64,000 bases of DNA from Pogona vitticeps. Lineage: Eukaryota > Chordata > Lepidosauria > Squamata > Agamidae. The notes beneath the pieces were generated by a model. The model did not search any database and was not told the DNA's origin. It saw only the letters and a list, made by a program, of their open reading frames with translations. Positions within the stretch are counted from its first letter, which is position 1. The number at the start of each line of letters is the position of its first letter. Location of the stretch: contig NC_135791.1 in assembly GCF_051106095.1 (NCBI RefSeq), positions 6,334,501-6,398,500 on the forward strand, written 5' to 3'. Below are positions 42,659 to 63,106 of the stretch, piece by piece. The position numbers and the translations under genes were made by a program.

Positions 42659-44815
42659 CTCATCACTAAAGGCTTGTATGAACAGGACATCGTGACTACC
42701 GGATGGCACTTGCTGGGGGGGGGGGGGAGGGAAGGGGGGGTGGCCTTGGCCTAGAGCAGAGGAGCAGCTCTGCTGTCACAGAGGCGGTAGCGGGTGTAAA
42801 GCCTGCCCCCCAAAGCAGGGCAGGGCGGCACCTCCTTCTGAAGAAGTCGCTCCACGGCAGCAAACCCCAAACCCTGCTCTAGAGCCGTCTAGAAGCTGTG
42901 CACTTATGGCTTTTGTCCAAACTGGACAGACTCTGAAGAAGCTTGTTTGGGTGGTGTGAAATTTGGCAGGATTTGGCCGATCCTCGAGGACGTTCTCCCT
43001 GAGAGGGCAATTCCATGAGAACAGGTCATTTACCGAGTTGTTTCCCCATCTTGAGTCTTAAAAATGCAGCCATTGTTTCTACAGATCCACAGACCTAGGA
43101 CAGGGACCGCTACTCTCGCCATCTGTGGGGGATTGGCTCCCATTCCCCCCATGGCTGCTGGAAAAACACGGATTCTAGGGAACACCCTCCCTGCTCTCCC
43201 CAACTAACTATCTGGACAGTGAATTCAAGCCCGTGGGACAAAGGAGGTTGCAGGAATCCCAGACCACCTCACCCATCCATACAAACATGATGGTTACCTG
43301 AAAAGGGGCGGGGCCTGAGCACAGAGGCCCCCACCCCTGCCTCAGGAGGGGCTACTCACCTGCAGGCAGAGCTGCTTGCCAAAGCCAGCTGGCCCTAAAC
43401 ACTGCCTGAGACTATGCAACACATTTCTTCATACCATTTCCCCTAGCTTCCTCTATGGCCAGTTCTGGTCATGCATGTGAAAATAATCTCTCTTTTTTTC
43501 CTGGATTTTTTTTTCTTTTAATATTTTCAGACCGTGGATCACTGAATCAACGGATACTGATCCTGCCGTTAAGGAAGTCCTACTAACATTTAATGAATAG
43601 CTTTTGGTCTGCAATGATCTTTTCACTTCATCCTTCTTCCCATTTTCCCCTAAAGATAAACAACTACGATACAAAAGTGACCAATACTTATCTTGGTGTT
43701 ACCTGAATCGCTTGACCTGGGTTTGTGAAAAGGAAGGAAAAGGTATGACGTGGAAACCTGCTCTAAGCTACAGACCACAGAAACAGACCACTGTGCAGTA
43801 TCATGGCTCTTGATGAGAGCTTAAGCAGCCAGATGCCCTCCATAGGAGCATCTGTTACCAAAATCACAGTAGAACCACTGCAGATGAGACTCCTGTGTAC
43901 TCCAAATATGGGGTAAATGATACCCCACCTGCTCATCCCTCTGCTTCTGCAGATTTCCAAGCGGTCCTCAGTGATGGTGCTTTTACTCATTTGGCCAAAT
44001 GCTAACAAAGACCACCTCTATAGAGGGGCTCTGGGTTGAGTTTTCAGACAGGGCTGGCTCATGAGCCTGCAGAACTCGTCAACCACCATGTAATAAGAGA
44101 TGAGGCCTCTTACCAATTTATTAACATTGGGCTATCATCACACTCCATGAGGGATGGATCTCTAGACCTCCCTTCCAAGAGGTCTCTGAAGGGCACAGTC
44201 CTTCACGTTTCATTTTGTTCTCTTCGAACCTTTGCCAAAGGAAAAAGGCAGGAGTGGCAAAAATTTGTGTTTCGTCCTCATCAGCTTCGGGGGAAGACGA
44301 TACGAACGGTAACTCAAGTTTGCCTTCCGTTAGGCACGGCTCAGGAACAGACTACGGGCTGCAGATCCACCCGTTTCACAACACACAATATTTGCTATCA
44401 AAAAAGTTGACTGCAGGAGCAGACTTCAAAAAAACAAGCCTAAAAAGAAATTTCTACTTATAACTGTATCTACAGGCTTATCAACTCCTGTGAAATTGCC
44501 AACAGTTCATTTTTAATTTAACTTATCACTGAGCCAGTCGCTGGCCGCTTTCACTGTAGAGGATTTTTTTTTACTAAGAAGGCTTCTGTTCAGGTTGCTG
44601 TGGGAAATTAGCCTTTTTAAAAAAAGTTGTATCTCACAGCTGTGTGACAGTCCTGCTTGCCTAAGTGCAATTTCCACACATACATTTAAAAAAACCCAAA
44701 TCTCTAAAGGATCTTTGATGCTCCAAGGAAGGCAGCCACTGTAGAGAAAAATCTTAGATGGACAATTACTTGCTTTACACGGTAATAAATGGAGTATCTT
44801 CTCAGAACCACAGTG

Positions 44816-54610
<9,795 letters not shown>

Positions 54611-54625
<15 letters not shown>

Positions 54626-54708
54626 TTCAGAAGGAACGAGAGGTAGTCATAAATCAAAGGCCGAAGCTTAACTCCACGAACTAAACACTAGCTTCATATT
54701 ATTTCACC
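54611..54708 (-). CDS. MTFR1L: MTFR1L exon 2 (start codon exon)
   Basis: On the minus strand ATG at 54625-54623 opens MEADS, followed by donor GTAAGT at 54610. The acceptor is uncertain: AATTTTCTTCAAG ending at 54709 or GTGTTTAG ending at 54681. Only 15 bases are coding. Confidence 0.75.
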
Positions 54709-55810
54709 CTTGAAGAAAATTATTTGCTCATTATGAATGAATTATAAATGCAGCCATCCAACATTTATTTCCTTAAAGGGAATAAGCAGCCATACAAAGA
54801 ATCCCAATTACCCTTTTAAACTGTCACTTAATCTCATTCCACGATGAGATTAGCTTAGAAAATTCAAGGCTAGAAGGAATACCATTAATTACGTGAAGCA
54901 AGAAAGACAGAAACTGCAGCACAAGGCAGAATCTGCTCTGAGGCAAGCATTTATACATCTCTTTAAAATCTAATGGAAAAGATCTCACACATTGCCCTCG
55001 GAATTTGCACCACTCCCCAAATACCATGATAGTTCGCAGACTATGGAAAGAGGAGGCCAATTGTGAGCCTCATCCTCCTCTTTCCCCCATCATGTCCTCA
55101 GCGGCCCTGACTAAGGGGTGCAGGTGACCAAGTTGTTTCAAAAGGCACTTTACATCAAGACGGGGCTTAAGGAAAACCCAGGATACGTGGTCCAGAGCTG
55201 AGGATCAAGAATGGAAGCAAGGCTTCTGAGCCACCAGCTCTGCCACAAAGGCTGCAGTATTTCAAGATTCTCTCCCAGCCTCCCAAATTTGATTTTCCCT
55301 TTTGTAAGTAACCTGACAGGCTTTAATAACCTGTCAAAGAAGGAGCCCCGGGGCAAAATTCTGGCATTTTTATTGTCTGACTATATTAGATTTAGATGGT
55401 GGCAGCTAATTTCCTTTGAACGGAGACACCGGATGAAAAGAAAGAAGGCTTTTTCCCTCTGGAAATTTAATCTTCATGTTCCATTTCAACTTAAAGATTC
55501 CACCTCACCTCCCCCACCTCTCAACACACAAAGGAAAGGGCAAGGGCTGATATAGAAATAAAAATCTTCAGGGCCCATTCATCCCTTCATCTACACATGA
55601 GACTCACAGAACAAGCAGAAGGGGCTCAGCTACACTTCATAATAAAGGCCACATTCAATGCAGATTTATGCAGGGCAGATGAGAAGCAGTCCAAAACTTT
55701 AATGTTATTCCAGCCTTGGTCTGTCCTGGGGAAAGAAATAACAAAAACACACATTTAGTTAAAAGAATTAAAACCACAGCCTATCTATGGGAAATAAACT
55801 GTTTTTAAAT

Positions 55811-55968
55811 CAGGGTGGATTTGTTTTACATCAAAGTGATTTAAATCATGGTGTATTTTTTTTAAATCAGTTTCTTAATGATTTAAATCAAAATAATTGT
55901 TTTTTATTCAAATCATTATTTAAATCAAATTTTCTTTTTTAAAAAAGCATTGATTTTTATCCATCCTG
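55811..55968. mobile_element. hAT-type MITE rich in GATTTAAATC
   Basis: Ends CAGGGTGGAT and ATCCATCCTG are inverted repeats. The inside repeats GATTTAAATCA. The flanking octamers TTTTAAAT and TTTTTAAT differ at one position. Confidence 0.72.
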
Positions 55969-56191
55969 TTTTTAATGAATCTCAGCAATCCATTTTTTTT
56001 TAGAACTCCCTCCCTTTTGCGTGCTTGGTTTCATGATGTGCAGTGGTAGTTCAGAACATTAGCCAGAAGAGAAAAACAGAGTTCTGACCAGCATAAACAC
56101 ATGGTACAGAGTTCCTGGAACAAACCAGTTGTACCAGAACCTGGATATTTATCTTTTGTGTTTTGAAAACAGAATCCCGCTTCCCAAGCTA

Positions 56192-56356
56192 CCGTATTTT
56201 TCGCTCCATAAGACACACCTTTCCATAAGACGCACCAATTTTTTAGGAGAAGAAAACAGGAAAATATAATCTGTTTTCTTCGCTCCATAAGACGCAGACT
56301 TTCCACCCCCCCTGTTTTGTGGGGAAAAAGTGTGTCTTATGGTGCGAAAAATATGG
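56192..56356. mobile_element. TA-flanked MITE (mariner/Tigger type), 165 bp
   Basis: The left end CCGTATTTTTCGCTCCATAA with GACACACC faces GTGTCTTATGGTGCGAAAAA with TATGG at the right. TA flanks both ends (56190-56191 and 56357-56358). An internal CGCTCCATAAGACGCA repeat near 56281 marks a family common in sauropsids. Confidence 0.75.
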
Positions 56357-56939
56357 TAATTTCTTCTTCTGAGCTATAGAATGATAATTGTATGCTGCAT
56401 AACTCACAATTCTTGCTGTGAGCAGTTAAAAGAACAGCAATATTTGCCTGAAAGGGGGAAAAAAGCTACATTCTTATTAATGCATAATTTTCATTAGGCA
56501 TCCTCTAGGGGTGGCAGGAGGTGTCTCTGACCTGCCACCCAAATATGGTTCTCCATCCTTGTTCTACTAGGCCAGCAATGGAGTACCTATGGCACATGTG
56601 AGCTGGCACGCAAGCCATAAATTGCTGGATCGCTACCCCCGGCAGCCTCTGTCCACTGGTATCATCACAAGTAACAATGGACATGATTTTAAAACGTAGC
56701 CAACGTTGCACAGGGTTTGCATAGCTTCTGGGTTTATGTAAAGACGTACTTTGAAAAAAACAACCACCAGATCCAGACCCCCAAGGCAGAATTGGTAGTT
56801 TTCAATTCAGGAAAACCATTACCTCCCCCATGGATAGCATGCATGAAAACTGTAAAGCATCTGGACTTCAATGTTTTCTGGACTGCCAGAAAAACAAAGA
56901 AGGTAGTACTAGATCAAATTAAGAATGAAAATCACTAAA

Positions 56940-57185
56940 TCGCAGAATTGTACTTTGGGCATATAATGAGAAGGTAAGACTCAATGGAAAAGAAAACAAT
57001 GCTTAGAAAAGCAGAAGCATCAGGAAAAGAGGAAGCTCGAATAAGAGATGGATTGACTCAATAAAGGAAGCTACAGCATTGAGTATGCAAGACCTGGGCT
57101 GTTAATAACGGGATCTAATTCATGGGACTGTTGCAGCTGGAAGTGATTTGGCTACACGTAACAAAAAGAAGTTTCAAAACAAATA
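56940..57185 (+). mobile_element. Decayed RTE-like LINE 3' fragment
   Basis: In drifting frames the plus strand reads CTLGI, RWIDSIKEATALSMQDL-like and DLIHGTVAAGSDLATRNK-like pieces, parallel to the BovB end FGHLMRR, RTRWLDSVIEAT, RALVHGVTKSQ. Degenerate, so family confidence is limited. Confidence 0.5.
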
Positions 57186-58056
57186 ACTGTATACCTAAAA
57201 GTGCAGTACTGTATTAACATAAAAATTAGAAGAGCTCCTAACTGAAGGTGCGCATTTAAAAGGGAAAGACATTAAACAGAGGAAAGGAAAGAAAGTTCCA
57301 CCATGAAAAACTAGACTGAACTGATAGGTCCTGAGATAACCCATCTAAATGTAAAAAACAAAGGGTAAATACTGAACTGTGAAGGACAATGGGAGAGAAG
57401 CAAGCACAGAAAAGTACAGTACAGTAGAAGAGCAGAACTTGTAGGACTCAGTTAGGTTTCAGTAAGACCTTCCAGGAGGTCCAAGGACATCCTGCATTTC
57501 TCTAGCCCAGCTGTTGCGACCTCTACTAGAAAGGAGTCATCCCAACGTTATTCCACAATGACAACAAGTCCGACAACAAGCTTTGGACGTTGAGCCTACG
57601 GTTGCCTCCTCTACATTAAGCCAAAGTCAACATTTGCCATTAATCAGATCAGGGAGCAGCCAACCAAGAATAACTATGCATGACAGCCAAGGGTTCTTTG
57701 GCAAGTCACTCAGCCAGAGGCACAAATGGAGTTGGTGCTTATCTATCTTCGGACATTTAGAGGGAGCCCAGGCACAGCTTGCAGCCCAGGAAAGGAAAAG
57801 GGCAGACAAAGAGGGATCCCACCAAGGTCAGCAGCAGAAATAGCAGATCAGAGATTAAAATCTATTGCTCAGGACAACTCAGCTGTATTCTCAGCTGAAG
57901 AGAAATGATAAGGCACTGGCATTTGACTCTGCTTACAATGAGGAGTACAAAATAAGTACGCATGCTTTTTTTCAGCGTTCACTGATGAAAACAGGGAAAG
58001 GCTGTGTTTCTGTAGGTGCATGCCAGCATCTTCTGAACTCTGAGGACCCTCTAGAG

Positions 58057-58192
58057 CAGTGGTCCCCAACCTTGGGCCTCCAGATGTTCTTGGACTACAA
58101 CTCCTAGAAGCCTTCACCACCACCTCTGCTGGCCAGGATTTCTGGAAATTGAAGTCTAGGAACATCTGGAGGTCCAAGGTTGGGGACCACTG
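58057..58192. mobile_element. hAT-type palindromic MITE, copy 2, perfect duplication
   Basis: 136 bp, nearly fully palindromic: CAGTGGTCCCCAACCTTGGG to CCAAGGTTGGGGACCACTG. Identical octamers CTCTAGAG flank it (58049-58056 and 58193-58200). It is the same family as 19272-19408. The intact duplication shows a clean and rather young insertion. Confidence 0.9.
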
Positions 58193-60299
58193 CTCTAGAG
58201 AACCACAGAAATACCACTACTGCCAGGAAGCACAATAGGAGACAACAATTCTAAACTATCCTTATGTCTAAAGAAGTGGATTTTGATCCTTAAAAGCTTA
58301 CACTGAAAAAAAATAAGTTAGTCTTTCAGGGGACCAACATAATGTAGCTGCATGGAACAAGTCTGCCTGTTGTTTTAGAGATACTGTAACTGGGGGGTGG
58401 TGGGGAAGAACAGACAGGCAGAAATGTGTCCCTGGTATAAACAGTTTGAAAGCCATTGTTCTTGTTAATGCAGTGAAAACGTATCTCCACATGTGAATGC
58501 CATTGAAGGGATGGGAGATACAATCATAGCTGTCTCCACATTTATTTGTAAGTGAAGGCCACTGGGTGTTATGGGAGTCTCTTCCAAGTAAAAAGGCACT
58601 GAGGGTCAGGTAGGTGGCATCAACCAACAGCCTGCTTCTTACAAGAAAATAGAGTGTAGGAGAAATTTAAAAAACAAACATGTCGACACCAAGAGAAAAG
58701 TAGTCTTCTAAAAAAACACCAAAGACTGGTGACGTATTATCATCAACAGATTCCTGCCCTCACTCCGCTCAACAAATGTAACACAAATAAATAAGTCCCT
58801 GCCCATTTATATGATCCCTCCCATTATGACAGCAGTGGCCAACTATGATCCCTCTAGCATTTTTGGCCTATAACTCCCACCATCCCTGACCAGTTACATA
58901 CAAAGCTGATATATTATGGAAGTTACACTCCAAAAATATCTGATGAGCCACAACTGCCCTCCATTGTATTACTACAAGAAACCATGTCTTCTCTGGTATA
59001 CCAGTGAATGACATAAAGTGAAGGTTGCAGAGTACCCAACGGCACCCTAAAGACCAAAATATACATTATTAATGGCACTGAGTATGCAAACAATTTACCA
59101 AGGGGTAAATCCGACTGACTCGAGGGATGCTCACTTTTTCTTTTTGCTTTTGTTAAAAGCCAACAAAAGTATCAGTCTTACACAGAGCTTGGAAATGATG
59201 TGTTGGTTTTAATTAAATTCAATTCACTGACTTTCACTTTTAGTGAAGGCATAAAAGCAGTAATTTAATATTTTAGCGTAATTTAACATTTTCAACACAA
59301 GCTTTAAAAGATTTCCTTAAATTAAGATCACCACCGCAGTACAGCGGAGAAGGATTCAGAAAGAGATCTGATTCAGCTCTCTGCTTGGTTGTGGAGACAT
59401 CACATACTTCTGAAGTCTTCTGAGGGTTCTTGTAAGTTGGAAGCAACTGGACAGCACACAACAACCAATACTAATTTAAAAGGAGAAATTGACTCATTCC
59501 AGTCCAGCACTCAGAAAAATCGAAGAGCACTTAAGATTGAAAAACTGCTATGCAAGCTCCTACCTTATACAGTACATATAAACTAGCTGGAGTATGTTCA
59601 ATGATATTCAATGGGACTTCTTTGTAAATATGGCTAAGTTTGTATTGCCAGGGCCCATGCCCTGATTAGACATGGCATTTTTCCAACAGTTTAAAAATAT
59701 TATTCTAGAAAATATAAACAAAACAACTTTTAAAAATAAATGCACAAGATGGCTCTTATAACAGGGGTAGACAAGTGTGGGTCTCGGGATTGTTTTTACC
59801 CTGCAACTCTCATAATTCCTGGTTAGAAGCATCCCGTGTGTGAAGGATTATGGGAGCTAGAGTCCAATACCTCTGGAAGTCAACAGCGGTCCATCTGTAT
59901 AATGTACACTGTATACATTATTTGTGTATAATGAATACCCTGGAACTGTGTTGGCAATGACAGATGTTCAGCTCTCAGCCCCTGATCTAGAAACCCTTCT
60001 CTGCACCAACCCTTGAGTCTGCAGGGATTTTGCAAAAAGGAGGAGGGAAGGGGGAAAAATACCCTTTCCATCAAGAGAACAATAGAGAATTTGCAGCAGC
60101 CTTTAAGGCCCAAAGATGTAGGAAGGCATAAGGCGCTTCTGCCAGATGGAGGCCCCCCTGCAAGTCTATGGGTGGGTGGGGATCTGCTTTTACCATTTAA
60201 GGTTAGTGACGGACTTTTTGTGGGGAGGACAAAGCACTCCATACGTGCTCAGAGGAAAGCGGGTCAGGGGATTGACTGTAACCTCCTCTGGCTTCACGC

Positions 60300-60800
60300 T
60301 TTACAGATTGAGGAGGAGGAGGAAAGCGAGCAACTCCTTCGCCCTTCACGACGCAAATCCAGGCTCTGCCGGCTAATAACCGCACCCCTGCCCCGATTCA
60401 CACGTTCTCCCGACACGCCTCTTTGCCTTCCCAGGGGAAACGCGCGTCTCTCCGCCCCCCTCCCCTCCCCTCCCCTGGGACGCCCCCCCCTCCCCCGGCC
60501 GACTCCCCGTCAACCCCCCCCCAAACACAGCTCACCACAGGAGGGGGCTTCGCAAATACGACCCGGAGTCACACAGTTCCCACAACTGAGCCTGGGGGGG
60601 GGGGCCGAGCGAACCGGCCACTTCCCAGAAGCCCCTGCGCCCTCCGGAAACAGCTGCGACGGCCAGCCAGCTGCCCCCTCTCTCTCTCTCCGCGGCGCCC
60701 CCCTCTCCGCGCATGCGTCGTGCGGCGCGGTGAAGCCGAAGCAGCCATTTGCCCCGCCTCCTGGCTTTCTGGGCTGAGGCCCAAGAAAAGGCGGGAAAAC
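60300..60800 (-). promoter_or_regulatory. MTFR1L: CpG island and promoter of MTFR1L
   Basis: GC-rich with dense CpG on the upstream side of MTFR1L. It contains an NRF1-type CGCGCATGCGT (60708-60718), a YY1-type AAATGGCTGC on the minus strand (about 60741-60750), a GC-box (GCCCCGCCTC, 60751-60760) and an E2F-type GGCGGGAAA (60790-60798). The arrangement suits a minus-strand start near 60700-60750. NRF1 fits a mitochondrial gene. Confidence 0.7.
60536..60720 (-). other. MTFR1L: Candidate MTFR1L non-coding exon 1
   Basis: On the minus strand a donor-like TGTGGTGAGC ends the exon at 60536. The 5' end is inferred from NRF1/YY1 motifs and is approximate. Confidence 0.45.
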
Positions 60801-63106
60801 GTCTCTGACTCGTTTTTTCTTTGAAAGCCCTGCTTCTCGTTTCCTAAACTGCTTATTTCCATAGCTAGTTTATAGCACAAGCAGATCCTCTACTCCCTTT
60901 CCTCTCCTCTTATATTCCACTTGACTGTAGAATCGTTCAAATACTGACGTGTTTCTTTGCGGGGAGGGGATCATCCAGTGGAAATTAAATAGAGGGAGAT
61001 TTAGGCTAGAGAAAAAATAAGGAATTCCTTCGCAAAACATGCTACACGGGGAAAAAAAGAGGAATTTTCTCCTACAGACTGTGGAGATCAGGGACAGTTG
61101 TGAAGAATAAAGCTGATTATCAAGGACTATTCAGGATAGTTATATCTTGCCTCCAGTAGCACATGCATTATGACTCTTATTACAGTACCAGGGGGTAGGG
61201 AATACAAGCCGAGAGAGAGAGAAGGGTTAAGTCCTATTTTGCTTAAGGACTTCTCAGAAGCGTCTGATTTTGCCCCACTGACAACAGAGAATTATGTACT
61301 AAGTACTGTAGTCTATTACCTTTAGTCTGGCTCACCATATACATACGCAGATGTGTAATAAAATATACAGGGACAGAGGGGGAAAGTGTAAAACATCTGG
61401 ACACACAAGGCCATTAAATGCAAAAATCCAGTCCATGCAAGAAATAATTTATTGTGTTTTTTGACCCAGCCCATTACGATACTTTTCCTTTCATCTGTGA
61501 TGGAATTATTGTAACCTTCTGCCTGTTGAGACTTTGGGGTTTTATTTTTTTTAAAAAATATTCCTATTGTAAGCTGTTAGAATTGCATCTGCTTTTGAAT
61601 CAGGGGCAAACAACTCTGTAGTGAGTGGTGTACATTAGCAGAACTTGAAGGAGATCAGCTTCAGCTGGGTGGGTGTCATGTAGACACCTTGCAATATAAC
61701 AATGTTTGTTGCATCACGGCTTCTCCCAATTTGAAGAGACCCTTGTCCAGCAGGCCGAAGCAAAGAGGCAATCCCAAAACCAGCAAGACCAGGGAGCTGG
61801 ACAGGGGGCAGATTGGATTTGTCTTGTGTGGACGGGATGGTCACTCTCAAATTGGCCTTCTCAGCCACACTAGATGCTGTTCCAAGACCTCCATTCAGAG
61901 CACATTCCCATTGTCTCTCGAGACTGAAGGATGCCTAAAAAAATGTCCTGTCTGCACACTTGAAGGTACAGTAATGCTTTTATTGTATCAGGTTATTTTT
62001 TAAAAAAGGTTCAGAGACTACCATAAATCGATATTCTGAGCATAATGTGATGATGCCCAAGAAACGCGGGTATGAAGGGAGGAAGCTGGACCACTCTGTG
62101 AGCCTCAATAAATGACATTCGTATAGCAAACAATTTAGTGTGTTGTTATTATACATACTCACCACACATACACCTTAATATGAACTTCGTATATAACTTT
62201 CTGTGACATTGCTTTTATTAAGCAAAGCAATTTCACAAGTTGCAACTTGCAACTTTACAAATCATTTTTGCAACTTCATCGAAAGCTGAGCTTAGCTAAA
62301 ATAAATGTGAAAATATGAAGTCAAGCTTTATTTCAAGATTAGAGTCATTTATGAAACCCTATGACTCCTCATTCCTGAATACACAGGATTGGGCTGCACA
62401 TCCTTCTGAATGAGCTGTCTACAGATGTGCCCCTTCCTTGCATTGCCTTGGAATCTGGAAGCTGGTCCTCCTCCACTTCTACCATCCGTAGAAAGCAGCT
62501 CAGCATACACAAATGTTAGATAAAAGGAAGGGCAGAAAAGACTTTACCACTTGAGACTGTTAACCAGCGAACAATTTTCAGTAAGTTCCTGCAAAAAGTT
62601 ATTGAAATTAGATAACTAGTACGTACAGGCAGTGATGGGTCCAATTAGGACTTTCTCCCCGATGTGCCTCTTGTTTATGTAAAGGAAGTCAGGAGGCAGA
62701 AAGAAATGCCATCCAGTACTGTAGGCTGACAGCCATGCCACCATTTCAGCATCCTAGTCCTTCACAATGTTCACAATTATAGATCTTTCCTCAAACTCAC
62801 AGCAGCCAGTTCACAGTGGATGACATGATACAAGCATGGGAAAAGTTAATGAAATCTCTTATTGTCCCAGAAGTCTTAAAAACACTGTCTTATGACTAGA
62901 AATGAGAACTAAGCTAGAAAGTGACTTGCAGAAGATTCTGGCAGCACTGGAATTTATCATAAGAACAGGCACAATTCCCTTATTCACAAATCCACCCATC
63001 GCTGCAACACTGTGGAAAATTTCAGCCTCGTCATTTTCCTTCCATCTTTTAAATAATGGATCAACTTTGAAGCAGAGCACGCAACACAAATTAGGTTTTT
63101 TCTCTT
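60801..63106. other. Intergenic DNA right of MTFR1L
   Basis: AT-rich with one LINE-like fragment (61700-61945). Minus-strand AATAAA hexamers at 61978-61983 and 62213-62218 could end long SELENON transcripts. A plus-strand 118-codon frame at 62902-63258 resembles nothing I know and lacks exon signals. Confidence 0.4.
61700..61945 (+). mobile_element. LINE-derived fragment with zinc-finger-like motif
   Basis: The text TTGCATCACGGCTTCTCCC to CGAGACTGAAGGATGCCTAA is a recurring squamate repeat. It encodes IGFVLCGRDGHSQIGLLSHT followed by RCCSK, a C-H-H-C-like pattern found near the end of some LINE ORF2 proteins. The family is not assigned. Confidence 0.45.

Larger units (their letters stand above)
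42061..44815 (-). other. AUNIP-MTFR1L convergent spacer and MTFR1L 3' UTR
   Basis: The right part should be MTFR1L 3' UTR. An AATAAA on the minus strand at 44117-44122 would give about 700 bases of UTR. The left part holds a hairpin (42363-42455), a MITE-like piece (42534-42658), G-runs near 42715 and otherwise unique DNA. Confidence 0.45.
54709..60535 (-). other. MTFR1L: MTFR1L intron 1 (5' UTR intron)
   Basis: About 5.8 kb from the CpG-island donor to the start-codon exon. It holds two hAT MITEs, a TA-flanked MITE and an RTE-like scrap (listed separately), and hAT-like scraps with ACTACAA/CTCCCA text near 58845-58950 and 59765-59880. Other parts look unique. Confidence 0.45.
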
